DNA of 64,000 bases from Siphonodentalium dalli (GCA_032622095.1 CP136062.1:155304875-155368874); one strand, 5' to 3'; counted from the stretch's first letter, positions 1 to 11,604 are shown. The notes: generated from the letters alone by a model not told the origin. Made by a program: numbers and translations.

Positions 1-89
1 ATGCTACGTCATTAGTGTTCGTATAGCACATATATCTACATATACGTTTGGGGACATCCAGGATACAAATGTGTTGTCAATCTTGGTGG

Positions 90-297
90 TTCGCCCCATC
101 ATTGACTTCGGCGGTGGAACTTTTGCAACTTTAAATCATACCTTAAATTCCATGTACAATGGACATGACTATATATATGTTTGGTGGAAATCTAAATTGA
201 CATCAGCAAAGCGTGTATCATGTTTGAGCTCTTTCACTGATGCACAACTGTGACATCGACTTTCTTATCCTTAAACCAAACCATTAGACTCCCTATA
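90..297 (+). repeat. Inverted-repeat arm 1, copy A
   Basis: This stretch matches the reverse complement of 20769-20968 over about 200 bp with moderate divergence. Shared landmarks are a CCATCATT-type block near 95, AACTTTAAATCATACC near 130 and CCATTAGACTCCCTAT near 280. The arms enclose some 20 kb. They may be two dispersed copies of one repeat in opposite orientation and not the ends of a single element. Confidence 0.75.
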
Positions 298-1114
298 ATC
301 GATTACATAATATTTTTTGTATAAATGTGTGGTCTGTGTCATTTGGGGACCTTTAAACTACACCATTAATGCCACTATGATGGAGCTGGCTAACGACTCG
401 TCAAGTTAGCATTTCAATATCCCCCAAGGCAAGTATGCAAGGATGACTCGCATTTAATGTCCACAAATTTGAAGGACAGCGAACGAAAGAAATGATTTAT
501 TCCACCGAGCCCGTTTCTTATACCATTGAATTGTATGCTAAATGTGTTTTGGGAGGTCTATTTTACTTTAAACAGTTAACCATATATACCGCGTTCATAT
601 ATCTAATGGTGGTATCTTAATAACAGGGTCGTTTGATTCTATATTTTATGGAAATACTAATAATGCAACACGTTCGAAAGAGATTCATAGAATTGTGGGT
701 TGTTGTTGCTGCTGAAAATGTTCATGGGGAGTGATAGACCATCAGTAATGATAACGATATGGTACAAGTCTGAGTTAAGAATAAGATTGGAATGGGCTTA
801 GAGTAGTCATATCGGTTATCACAGGTAGAGTTTATAGTTTTGTTTAGAATGAGCTGTTAGTATTTTTGAATGACTCGGTGTACTCGCACCAACGGACTGA
901 AGGCCGTTGGTACTTGCGCGAGTTATTGCTATATATCCATTGCTCTTGTTATTCTGATAACATTGGATCATTCAACGTGGCAATTTACAAACTTAGTTGG
1001 CGAAATGCTTTGTCCTAGATATGTATATATGTACTTCTGCAACTTTGTACAGTGGGTTCGGGTGTTATATCAGGGGATCCACAAAGACACTTGTGGGTTG
1101 TCAAGTTGCAGGTA
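298..1114. other. No recognised feature
   Basis: AT-rich sequence shared with copy B (46219-47036). A plus-strand open frame of 99 codons at 870-1169 has no recognisable similarity and lies antisense to the retrotransposon remnant. Nothing else is supported. Confidence 0.5.
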
Positions 1115-1650
1115 TCATTTAATGACTGGAGAGGCGAATTCCTTTCGGATGTCGCTGATCATGAGGTAATGGTCGTTGTCCTCTATGTGTCCATATAATC
1201 AGTACGGGTGGTGGTCGGCGATGAAATGTGTGTATGTGTGATCATTTAAATCACTGCAGTTGAGTCTGGGGCGGGTGTGGTTAATATGTGTTTGCCTGGT
1301 ATTAGCTTCATAATAATGTTGGTTAACTCCCTGGTCCCCATTTAGGAACTCTGTAAATTATGCCAGGGATGCATAACTTGTTTCGTTGTGGTCGATATTA
1401 TTCCATAGGTCTATTGTTGAGGGAATTGAAGGCGGCGGAGCCGAACGTCGAGGCTTGGGGGAATTGGCCTGTCGGGTCTAAACATTTGTTATTTGAAAGC
1501 TTGTTGGGGTATCAGAGGCTTGCCGGACATCATTTTGTTCCCACCCGGTTTCCTTGTCATCGGAGAAACTTTGAGCCTTCGCAGCAACGTTACTTTTGGT
1601 GTGAACTATCGATCTTTTCCAAGAGGGTGGTATTTGCAATTGATCTGGGG
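1115..1650 (-). pseudogene. Non-LTR retrotransposon RT C-terminal remnant (copy A)
   Basis: Read on the minus strand from about 1411 down to 1115, one frame carries the usual tail of CR1/L2/Jockey-type reverse transcriptases. It shows an LWNNID motif, then a segment ending NHTRPRLNCSDLNDH, then a degraded metal-binding block with GHIEDNDHYLM, the place where intact elements have a CxC...H...C arrangement. The frame has several internal stops, and a less clear continuation runs up to about 1650. The overlapping plus-strand open frame at 1360-1737 is only its shadow. This is a dead 5'-truncated element. The family assignment rests on motif recognition. Confidence 0.7.
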
Positions 1651-2319
1651 GGAATAGTTTGGTTAGGGATCTTCTTCCTGGATTATATGGTACGGTCGTT
1701 GGTTGGAGTATTCATGAGGTTATTCACTTTCTCATAAATTAAAATTTTTATGAAGTGTCGGCTCGTTTGCCTACATTGGTGCTCGGCGTAATCAATCATG
1801 TATTGTTTGTCATTTTTGTTTGCTGATGTTTGGTATTCTTCTTAATAGTTTTGTGTGCATGGGTTTCACGTTGTTCATCTCTACTTTGAGGTGATTTGCG
1901 CACTCTGTAGTAGATTGCATAGCTGATTTAAAGAAAACCTTATGAATGCATAGATGTATTGACAGCCATAGTTTGTACGTTTCGGATGACATAGGATATT
2001 GTTTGTGTCGCCGGCGTCATCCCGGATTTGTGAACATCTGGCCACTTCCATAGCCGTCGATCGCACATCAGTAGTAGGTCCTCGGTCGATCGAGATTTGG
2101 GAGGCCGTCTGACCAAGTCAAGTGACGAAATGTCCTTTCTTTTTGTTGTAATTGAACTGTATATCATATTATTACTCATTTTACCTTGTGGGTCTGCAGT
2201 TGTATTCCGTTTTCCCGGATACTTAGTTTATATACTGTCTATTGCACGGAAGCGAGGAATATCGTCCAGAGAACTACGATGTTAGGTATCAGTAAAATTT
2301 GGCGGATGGTCAATCTTTC

Positions 2320-3950
2320 GTTTTTTTAGTTGCCAAATGAAAATAAAAGCAGACGATCGACAACTATCCCAGCAGACACCTCGGACTACCCATCGAATTA
2401 TGGTCGGGCCAAAGACTGGTACATAGCCTGAGCGGTGACCCGTTAGTCATTGCTTATACAAGCCTCTTGGTACATCACCACAATGAGACAGGCGTTAGCA
2501 GTACACTGTTGAAACATTTATAAGTCATGAAGACGAAATTAACGGCACAACATACATGATAAACAGAACACACAACTAGATACCAGAAAAAAAAAATAAC
2601 AGGTGGCAGAAATTTAATCTGAAACACTGTGAGTGTCGTGACTAGCCGATTGATTGAGCCGGATCAACTCAACCACCCGTATTGAAGAGATGTAGAACCA
2701 AAGAGGACCATGAGCTAAGCCATTACCACAGGTCGATGTCTCACTTGACACGGCTGCCCTAGTATTCCCAGAACTCCTGCACCACACATCAAGGGATGCA
2801 CCCCTCGGCAAAAGTGGACCACTTTAGGGTAAATCTTTACGGGATTCTTAATAAGTGAACCTATTCTACCCGGGTCCATACGGGGATGATTTCTTTATTA
2901 TGATCAATTGGCAGCAAGCAATACAAAAATAGTGGTATATGTGGAGACAAATAAGTGTTGATAGAGATCACATGGTGAATATCCATGCACTCCCAATGGC
3001 GATTCCTCAATAAATCACCCGAATAGCCTAAAGTGAAATGGGTTTTGTATCAGATGCTGAAATGCGTCTACGATTATGTTAACTTGTCGGATTGCAATAG
3101 CTGTTCAACATAATTATAACAAGGCAATTTTGAAAGTCACATGTGCAACTAAAGACAAACTATGCATAGATGTCTGAAATATCAGAGCTCATGGAACTAT
3201 GTATGATATGACACTGATATGGACAGGAATGTCACCCCAATAGCCTCGGTGGTATTCCGTTCTCGATCGGGCGATACACATCCGCGTTGCACTCAAGCAC
3301 TAGCGACAACTGTATACTGTACTTACATATTTGCCCAAACACGTCTCGTCTTGCTCTCGTTTCCATCGATCACACCTACGCGACTATAGATATAAAGAAC
3401 CATATTCGACATTGGTATGCGACTTATGCATGATGGCATATTAACGATGTATCCATCGGCGGCATGAATGTGGCAATAATTATTCCTCCAATACCCATCT
3501 TACAATTGGTTATACATAAGGACTTGATAAAGCATACTGAGGTGTGAGATGATAACATAAGAGAGGATAGCACAAGTCTGAGTATTTTAAGTCCTCTCCT
3601 CTAAGTTTTTCAGTCTTCTAGAACCAAGAGCGTTTGGTGGGAAGATTCCATTGCACGATATTTGAAAGTAGAAATAATTCATCACATTGCTCTTTTAAAT
3701 TTTACAATTATTTTGTCCTTTAACGTACATATATAATGAACTAACTTGTGTCCCTTCTCTGGTATGCAGTCAGCAACAACCTGCTAAACCGAGGGGTGAC
3801 ATTGGCATCCGGTATATGTTGTACAGCTGAAATGCGGGCATATAACTATACTTCAGTAATGCAGAATATTAACTCACCAGTACAAGGTTACAGTCAGTTA
3901 CACCCTATTTCCCAGAACAAAGTACCAGTGGTGTACGCTTGAGGATGTTC
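2320..3950. repeat. 1.6-kb dispersed repeat, copy A1
   Basis: This block recurs in the same orientation at 17583-19045, and both recur in copy B, giving four copies in the window. The best-conserved parts are 2620-2890 and 3170-3420. On the minus strand 2858-2886 contains a GACCCGGGTAGAATAGG motif that I recall from mollusc interspersed repeats. About 200 bp (2940-3140) are absent from the 17.6-kb copy. Short open frames on both strands are shared by the copies, but frame is not kept throughout, so I do not call a gene. The family is unclassified. Confidence 0.85.
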
Positions 3951-4239
3951 TTGGGACGGAGACTCGTGATACGAGAATACCGATTTCTGGTTTCGCAGTA
4001 ACGACACAGGTTATTTCTTTGATTGTTCATCATTCGCACGTTAGTTTGATTTTACAACTATTTATTTATTTTATTCTCACATTATTTGATATCACACTGC
4101 CGTTATGGTACATTCATACGCTTGCAATATTGCACTGAAAACTGCAGAAATGCCAGCTGTAAAATAGTCAAAACGGATTTTTGTGACTGGCCATCGGCGA
4201 GTGATTGGCAACTCCACCAGATAACGATTTCAAGTTAGA

Positions 4240-4360
4240 ATGTCCATGATGGAAATATCTGGATTTGAACCCTCATCGCCAGCGCTGGAGGGCGAGTCGG
4301 CTTCGAGTTGTACCCCTATCCGACTGAGCCATCGATACACCCGCGTGATTGCTGATATCG
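4240..4360 (-). mobile_element. tRNA-derived SINE head (copy A)
   Basis: On the minus strand there is a Pol III A box (TGGCTCAGTCGG, plus-strand positions 4320-4331) and, about 50 bp downstream, a B box (GGTTCAAATCC, 4261-4271). Spacing and sequence fit a tRNA promoter. The nucleotides flanking the B box do not form a proper T-stem and no acceptor stem forms, so this is a SINE head and not a functional tRNA gene. The 3' body and tail of the element are not delimited. Confidence 0.7.
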
Positions 4361-5222
4361 CTGAGCTATTTACAATTATATTAAGAATACAGTGCGTGTT
4401 GGTATTCTTATGCCGGTCAAAATAATGTCACTTGATATGTTGGAATGTGAGATCGACACGGCCAGCGCCATCGATGGGATGCTGCTGATATATATATACG
4501 AGTACCATAAATGTTACATAGAGATGAGATGGTGCGCCCGCACTTGGCTCAACGAAGAAATGCGGCGACTTTCTGACCTTCGATAAATCGCAGTGTAAGT
4601 CACCCTTGTAACATACATACACTATTTAATCTGAATCTGTATTATCAAACTTTCCAACTATTGGACATTCCCATCGCAACACAACCAATGGTTGAGAAGT
4701 CTCAACTGATTGCTGCATTTCAGTCAAAAATTCGGTCCTTCAGTCTAAACACACAATAATACTCTTTGTTATATCAAATTATCAGCACAAAATTCAACAT
4801 AGTTTCGTCGGAAATTTCCAATTAATGTTGTGTCAGGCATTAAATGTCAAACTGTTGTACTCTTGGAAATCCACCCTGACACATGTCCCTGGTGGTAAGT
4901 ATTGCATTGATTGAAATATAGGTTTATAAAAATACTTGAGTATGTTCATATATAGTAACTAATTGGGCTATCCGGCGTTGTCCATGCGAGTTAGAATGTA
5001 TTTTTGATATGCTTTATTTGAGTACTAAATTTACATAATTATAGCCTACACACAATAATTTACTGCATAGGTGTATATATGTATACATATGTATATATGA
5101 TTGATGTATCAATGTCAAAGAATAACCATTGCCACTGCTGTCAAGACCCCCACCATGACAAAAGCAATTTTCAACACAACTTTATTACATCAATGCAGTG
5201 TTTAAGATAATCGCTAGACTAT
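4361..5222. other. No recognised feature
   Basis: AT-rich sequence shared with copy B up to about 51300, including a TATATGTATACATATG-type stretch near 5075-5098. No gene is supported. Confidence 0.5.
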
Positions 5223-5224
5223 CA

Positions 5225-5765
5225 CTACTGCACAATAACCCATTAAATGACCATTAAATTCCCATTAATCAGAAGTAATTAAAACACCATTAAAACCCAC
5301 TTAAAAACCCATTAAAAAAACCTCTTATTCGTTGTCCTTTAAGTGCCATTAAATTGCCATTAATACGGACCATTAATGGGCATTAAATCCAAAAATATTT
5401 AATGGCATGTACACAATGTGTTAATGGGCATTAAGTATCGAGTAAATGCCATTAAAACAAATTAATGGGTGGTGACATCTGTTAATGGGCATTAATTTCC
5501 CATTAAAAACCACTTAAAGGACAACGAATAATGGCCATTAAATTCATGGCCATTAAATACTTCGTAATTGTCATGGCCATTAATTTTTGCAGAAGCATTT
5601 TCATTGCTATTAATGGGCATTAATTTCCCATTAAAAGCACTTTTTACTTTCATGGCCATTAATTTTATGGCCATTAATGACATTCCACATTTTAATGGGT
5701 TGAACTTATTTTTACTTTAATGACCATTAATGAGATTTCGAATGGTTTGAAATAATGGCCATGAA
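5225..5765. repeat. Left subterminal repeat array of the CACTA element
   Basis: Many copies of a short motif built on TTAATGG and its complement CCATTAA, often joined as the palindrome TTAATGGCCATTAA. They occupy the first ~540 bp of the element. In CACTA elements such clustered subterminal motifs are transposase binding sites; that role here is inferred. Confidence 0.88.
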
Positions 5766-7088
5766 ATATACCATAGCAACCATTAACCAGGGCTGGCATT
5801 TTGCAGGCGGGCTGCCCGCCTACAGCCCACGCAAAATTATTTTAGGCGGGCGATTGATAGCCCGCCTAACTTCTCCTAAGTTTGACTGGCAAAGTCGCGA
5901 AGTTTTTCAGAACAAAACTTCAAAGACCGACACCGCCGACGAAACACGAAAGAGACTGTCGGTTTATTCGAAATTCCATCGCTGAAACAAAGACTAATTC
6001 GCGTTTATTGTCGACGGAGGCCACGTGCTATCCCGCACATCACTGTTATGTGTTGAAGTTGAACGCCATTCTGTTCCGGAGTTGAAATTTTTAACACCAT
6101 ACTTGAAATTTTGCGATACCTCAATGGAATCGAAAGTTGTTTATTCTCGTAAACTGTAAACAAATAAAAAAATTATGTGTAAATGAAATCAATAAATTTT
6201 ATAACTAGAAAGTCAATGTTTTCCGTAGGAATACTTTGTCAATTTTTATAACACATAGTTGATTCAGTGTCGTACGTGTCATATTAAACAAATTCTTCAG
6301 AATTTAGAAAATGCAAAATGAGTTGAAATTTGTGGAATTTCCGCGGACAATATTGATACAAATGTATAACAATCTGACGGAAAATCGGGACCAATCTTCC
6401 GAATATATTATTTTCATTCACAAGTCTGGTATGCTGTTTAATGCAATTTTTATATTTTTTGGTTGAGGAGGCTTAATAGCGTGATCACCTGATCACAAGA
6501 TACTAGGATATCCGTTATCTAATATACTAGTAGTTTAGCCTTCCACTCGAATGATATTAGTGTGTCATATTCAAAGCACACAATATATTATTCCTATTGT
6601 CTCGGCATTGCCTGTTTCAATTATGAATGAGCTTTATTCTTATCAATGGGGAGGTGGGATATGTACTATTGTACACTCCCACTCATAGTTATAAAAGTAT
6701 ACATATGAATAGTTTGGAGGGGTGTTCATGAAACCAACAGGAAACGACATGAATACAGAGTCTATAAAACAATCGCATCAAACTAGACAAATAGCCATTT
6801 CACACCAGCGTTGCTGAAGACAAATCTGAAACTATGGGTTCCAATAATGCTCCAGACCAAGTTTGAAAGAAATCCACCCAGTGGTTCTTGTGAAGATGTT
6901 TTAATGTTGCACCAAATTAAGCCTCTAAATTGCCCATAATTAACATATTGACCTAAGGCCATTAAAAATTAAAGTCCGGGCTCACAGGCAATTATGTCTA
7001 AAGTTTTGTTGAGGGAGGGAGGCTTTTTATATTTATTACTTATTTTAAATTCTTCAAAACATACCTCAAAATCGAATAATCATTTTTC

Positions 7089-8002
7089 ATGATTCCAGCA
7101 GGGGGGGGGGGGGGCGGAAAAAAACTGCAGACACAGGGTGGAAAAAACAGTTTTCTTCGGTTTGGGTACCCCCCCCCCCCCCCCCCCAAACAGCAAAAAC
7201 TGCAGTTTTTTTCCACTGACCATTTGCCCCCCCCCCCCCCCCAGAAAAATCAAATCTACCCCAGCCGGACAACAACTCGGTTTGACTGCAAACCGAAAAA
7301 AACACCGGAGCATACAATTAACGAGAAGGTGCTTGGTAACTTAGTTTAGATTATTATGACTAAAATGGTCATTGTCTACCAGTAGAACGCAGATTTGTAC
7401 CTCGTGATATCATGACATGTACAAACATGTATATTGGTGATCGCAACGCTATGTATGCACTTTAAAAAATGACAACTAGTCATTACCTCGACTTTGAAAA
7501 AGATGCAAATGAGATGAGTGAGATACCAGCATATAACTGTTTTCTGATACCATTGGAGGAGAAATTGTTTAATACATGGGATAGTTCTCCAGTAAAAATT
7601 TGCCAGATAAGCGATCGCAGGGTAGAATTCTGCATTCGACTGGTAGACACTGACATAGTCGGCATTATTAAGAGTGTTAATGGGGTCAATATCACATGTA
7701 AACCAAGACAGTGGTTATCCAAAATTGTTTTATGTGGATTGTACTACTCGTGTATATATGATTTTGATATTAAGCCAATTTAAGGTTAATCCATATTCTA
7801 TAAAATGAGAGAAAATTGAAGTTGTGGGTCTGAAAATACATATTTGGAAAAACATTACATGCAAATTTTTTCCGACAACCCCCCCCCCCCCCCAAATGAA
7901 TAAGGAAAAAATGTACGTGTAAATTTGTTACGCCTGTGTACCCCCCACCCCCGGTACGTTGTGTCCCGCAGTTTTTTTTCCGCCCCCCCCCCCTGATTCC
8001 AG
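7089..8002. repeat. Cluster of long G/C homopolymer tracts with inverted flanks
   Basis: Pure runs of 14 G (7101-7114), 19 C (7169-7187), 16 C (7227-7242), 15 C (7879-7893) and 11 C (7983-7993) lie in otherwise AT-rich DNA. A GGAAAAAAACTGC-type block sits beside the tracts at about 7116-7128 on plus, 7200-7215 on minus and 7965-7982 on minus, so the cluster ends are inverted copies of each other. The proline- and glycine-rich open frames here arise from the tracts. Confidence 0.85.
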
Positions 8003-8748
8003 GTAATACAACTTGTCTCTGTGTAATCACATGTATAGCTCAATACTTGGGAATATTCTGACACCTCTGTTGTTCCAATTCCCAAAGCATGATGGCTCTA
8101 AATGGCCATTGAGGAAAGGCATAGCATGAGTTTTTTCTGGTTCTATTCATAATAGGGTGAGGGATATGGTTTATAAAGTCAGAACCGCTCAATGTCTCCC
8201 ACCAAATATCAGAACTGTACAATGTAACCACACAAGTAGAGAAACACACACCACTCAAATTACAAAAACTTCTGACAATTGTATTAGGAATTCTGAGAAA
8301 GCGGTCAGATTCAAATGTAGCAGTGCCATAATGTAGCAGTTCTGTTGCAGACATTTATGGCAATATATTCGTGTGTAGTGTTTTACTCCATACATTGGTA
8401 AATACAACCACACGACCGCTCTGTGCGATACACGTGTTCATTGTGCCTACATGACATGTATATATATCATAAAAATCCTAACACCAGTCAAAAGCTGCAA
8501 ATAAATTGCCTGATTTGGAACGAACGCGCAGATATGTGATTTTCGGTTTTCGGAGAGTAGGGACATGACATTAAATTAGTCATATGTGATCGTAAATAAA
8601 ACAAAAAATTGAATAGTATAAAATCTACTTTATGCGACTCATCGTCTATATACTTTTCGGCGCGGTGATTGTAATCTTTGCGTGTTGCATTGTTCCTTAA
8701 CGCAACGCAGTTAACGTAAACACGTTGCGTTGACGTTATGACCGCGTT

Positions 8749-8826
8749 GTTAACGCCTGGGGACCGCGTTAAACAGGACACTTATTTGTTAACGCCTGGG
8801 GACCGCGTTAAACAGGACACTTATTT
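8749..8826 (+). repeat. Perfect 39-bp tandem duplication
   Basis: Units 8749-8787 and 8788-8826 are identical. As the length is a multiple of three, the duplication adds 13 codons to the open frame at 8738-9145, but I see no sign that this frame is a gene. Confidence 0.95.
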
Positions 8827-9334
8827 TGAGAAGATCTGTGCATCTGTAATTGTAGGTATCTCAGCGCAGGAGCCTTGCGACTGTAGGTGCATGTGGTGTC
8901 AAAGTGACAGTTCTGATAAATTGGTTGAATTCATTGGGAGGAACTTCAAGAAGAAAAAAGTATTTGTGAATAACTTCATTTTAATTTTTCTATTAGATCA
9001 CCTATTTTGGCACCAGGAAACACTTTTGCCCATTGAAACTACTCGAGTTTCCGATATAGAATATCGGTTTAATGTCTTTCAAATCGTTTGGAATTTTCGG
9101 GATTTCGCCAAATCATCAGATTTATTGCATTTTATTGTCTCATAAAGTTCACCAACAGATGTTCCTTCGGTTAATCCTCCATATACACTCCACTGCAGGA
9201 TAACTGTGATCCCTGTCGTAATGCACACAGAAAACAAACTCATTTTCCCATTTTAATCAGTCCAAAATTGATGAAAAATAGACAAACGATAACATTGGAG
9301 CACGTGCTTTTGACACCGGAAGTAAATATAACCG

Positions 9335-9385
9335 GTGCTTTTAAAAATGTGACCGGTGCTCTTAAAAATGTGACTGGTGATCCAA
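9335..9385 (+). repeat. Short tandem repeat, ~24 bp unit
   Basis: About two and a half copies of a unit containing ACCGGTGCTCTTAAAAATGTG, with small changes between units. It lies inside the CACTA-type element. Confidence 0.75.
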
Positions 9386-10473
9386 AAATAAGTCCCTATC
9401 ACTAGCGTATGGAGGGGACTTTTTTTTTCCTTTTTTAAATTGCGATAAATGGTTTTGATGCGGCGGACTTTTAGTGATGCGGGCGGGGCCCACGAACACA
9501 GACTTTAATTTGTAATGGCCTATTAAAGGTATATATCTTTATTGAACACATATTCCCAATAAAGGATAGAAAACCACACAATGCATCTTTTGAAAATATT
9601 GTGTGTCACTGTGGAACTGATATTTGTTGAAAATGAGTGGTTTGGTAACTTAATGTGCGCCAGAACCTCTGGTGACAAGCCTGTGACTCTAAATATCGTT
9701 ATGAAAGTGCTTGCTCGATAAATTCAGCCCCCAATCAAGTGACAATATATCACATTTTATCGTATAGTATATATATTATATATCGTAAAGTTACTAAGGC
9801 TCGAATTAGTTTCTCCTCTCGAAAACAAGCATATAGCACTGACGCATGTCAGGTGATCAAGCGTCCCAGTCGCCCTGGCGGCTTTAGTTTGAAAATACTA
9901 TTGGTGACATCACATAATATAGCTATAGTGTATATCATATATATATCAAATTATCTAATTAATAAAACACACTGATCATCAGACATGATTCCATTTCTAT
10001 CCATGAAAACCGTTTTGCATTTGGGTTGTATTGGTATTTTATATATAAAAGCAGTTTAACAAGCTTAAGTTGCACAGGCACAACTTGTACATTCCAATTT
10101 ATTTCATTAGAATCTAAAAGAAACCACATTTGGAAAGTGATGAACATCAATTTTCCTATTCCAATAAGATGGGGTGTTAATTAATAATATTTACACTTCT
10201 ACCTCCACTTCTGGTACCGAGATTGGATCAAGTCTTCTGTTTGGTCAGGAACTGATCAGCTGATGGAGCAACCGTAATGCGTAAAGTGTGAAAGAAGTGA
10301 CACCTGCTTCACATGTGTAACGTAGGAATTACGTTAATAACGCGCCTGTCGCTTTCAACATTCTATTTTTCATTAGAAAACGGTGCAAATCAGCTGTGCA
10401 AATCATTCATTTTATTCAATATTCGAAACCAATTTCCATTGAATGTTCTTTTTGGTGTGTAAATATAAATAAT

Positions 10474-10596
10474 GCTTCCTGTATTTCCATGCGTTATGAA
10501 ATCAGGTTGGTCTGACAAAGTTATGTGAGGAGCGCTTCAGCGCTACGCACTGCAACCTGCTTTCATACATCGATCATATCTAGAAATACAGGAAGC
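10474..10596. mobile_element. Fold-back element (MITE-like), 123 bp
   Basis: The ends are a perfect 14-bp inverted repeat, GCTTCCTGTATTTC (10474-10487) with 10583-10596. Further inside, ATGAAATCAGGTTG pairs imperfectly with CAACCTGCTTTCAT. Almost the whole segment can fold into one hairpin. It lies inside the CACTA-type element, so it is a nested insertion or a captured repeat. Confidence 0.7.
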
Positions 10597-10619
10597 AAAC
10601 TTTCAGTTCTTAATGAGTT

Positions 10620-11190
10620 TGATGGGCATTCATTTTTCCAATTATATGTTAATGGCCATTAACCATCATTTAGGGCCCTTAATTTGTTTATTACTAAGTT
10701 AATGGGCATTAAACACCAGCACTATTGAGGTGATAGCCATTAATTTTTCAAAATGATTAGATAATGGCCATTAAACACCCAAATGCATATAAGTAATGGG
10801 CATTAACATATAATTAATGAGCAAAAAGTTTTCAAATCATACAGTTATGGGCAGTGGTGGGTATAAATTTGTCAAAATACTTAATTAATGGCCATTAAAC
10901 ACTCAAATACATATAATAGATGGATAATAGCCATTAAAATATTAGAGACTATGGCCATTAAATTGTAGTCTTTACAAATTTTAAGGGCATCTAATGGGCA
11001 TTAACAATACATGGTTGATGATTAATGGGAAATAGGGCAGTATTGGCCATTAAAATAACAAAATATATTGGTTTTTAATGGGTTCTGGGAAACCCATTAT
11101 TTTTTTTGTTACGAGAATTAATGGCATAAAGTAATGGATTTATGATATTTAATGGGATTTTAATGGGATTTAAATGAGATTTTAATGGGT
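10620..11190. repeat. Right subterminal repeat array of the CACTA element
   Basis: The same TTAATGG/CCATTAA motif family as at the left end, again over roughly 570 bp, with TTTAATGGG-type copies dense near the terminus. Confidence 0.88.
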
Positions 11191-11204
11191 TGTGTGTGCA
11201 GTAG

Positions 11205-11604
11205 TGTATGTTCGCCCGGGTTCTAACCCAAACATATTCGAAAATCTGCACCTCTCAATGTGCCATTCCGATCGATACATTGCCATTTCGATAATAAATG
11301 AGAAACTGTTCAAGCTCATTGAATTAAGCACATTTGAAACAACGAATACCCATACTGAGTTATTGCCTCCATAAATCTTACGTTTGGTGAAGTTGGCGAC
11401 AATGTTAGTGTCAATTCTGCCAGCGCCCGTCACCCTAGCTCCCAATTTTCTGATTTGAGAAGTACCACTATTATGCCACGTCATGAGAGTGCTCGCGTAT
11501 AACGGAGAAGCGTATACATGCATAATTAAGTACGACAATCGCCGATACCAAAATGTTCTATCAACGCCCCTCCCCGATACACAATTCGTATCAAGGACAA
11601 CCAC
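11205..11604 (-). CDS. Unrecognised open frame (copy A)
   Basis: An open frame runs on the minus strand from an ATG at 11604 through about 133 codons before it enters the CACTA right end and stops at 11182. The same frame is open in copy B, with very few changes. I recognise no domain, signal peptide or membrane segment. Because A and B are so similar, openness in both is weak evidence of constraint. It could be an unidentified exon, part of a repeat, or chance. Confidence 0.2.

Larger units (their letters stand above)
5223..11206. mobile_element. CACTA-type DNA transposon, non-autonomous
   Basis: The element is 5,984 bp. Its left end begins CACTACTGCACA and its right end is the inverted equivalent, GTGCAGTAGTG; the inverted match extends through AACCCATTAAA. 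It is flanked by a 3-bp target duplication, TAT (5220-5222 and 11207-11209). Copy B has the uninterrupted site at 51300-51302 with a single TAT, so insertion is directly visible. CACTA starts, 3-bp duplications and dense subterminal repeats are hallmarks of the CMC/EnSpm superfamily. I find no transposase: open frames of 104 codons at 7469-7783, 104 at 8040-8354 (minus) and 135 at 8738-9145 match nothing I know. It probably depends on an autonomous relative. Confidence 0.92.

Noticed and set aside
870-1169. 99-codon plus-strand open frame, also in copy B
   Set aside because: It overlaps the antisense RT remnant and matches nothing known.
1360-1737. 125-codon plus-strand open frame, also in copy B at 47244-47621
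   Set aside because: It is antisense to the non-LTR RT C-terminal remnant, which has recognisable motifs on the minus strand.
1940-2284. Minus-strand frame with possible low-complexity coding look upstream of the RT remnant
   Set aside because: It contains a stop, has no recognised motif and was not linked convincingly to the RT frame.
2614-2811. Minus-strand open frame conserved in four places (also 17780-18064, 48499-48696, 56375-56659)
   Set aside because: It lies in the 1.6-kb dispersed repeat. Similarity covers noncoding flanks equally, so it does not show protein constraint.
4245-4345. Possible tRNA gene on the minus strand
   Set aside because: A and B boxes exist but the T-stem and acceptor stem do not pair, so it was called a SINE head.
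5784-5870. CAGGGCTGGC followed by GC-rich palindromes, like an hAT transposon end
   Set aside because: No matching inverted end or 8-bp duplication was found further inside the CACTA-type element.
7080-7349. Four overlapping proline- or glycine-rich open frames
   Set aside because: They arise from the G and C homopolymer tracts read in different frames on both strands.
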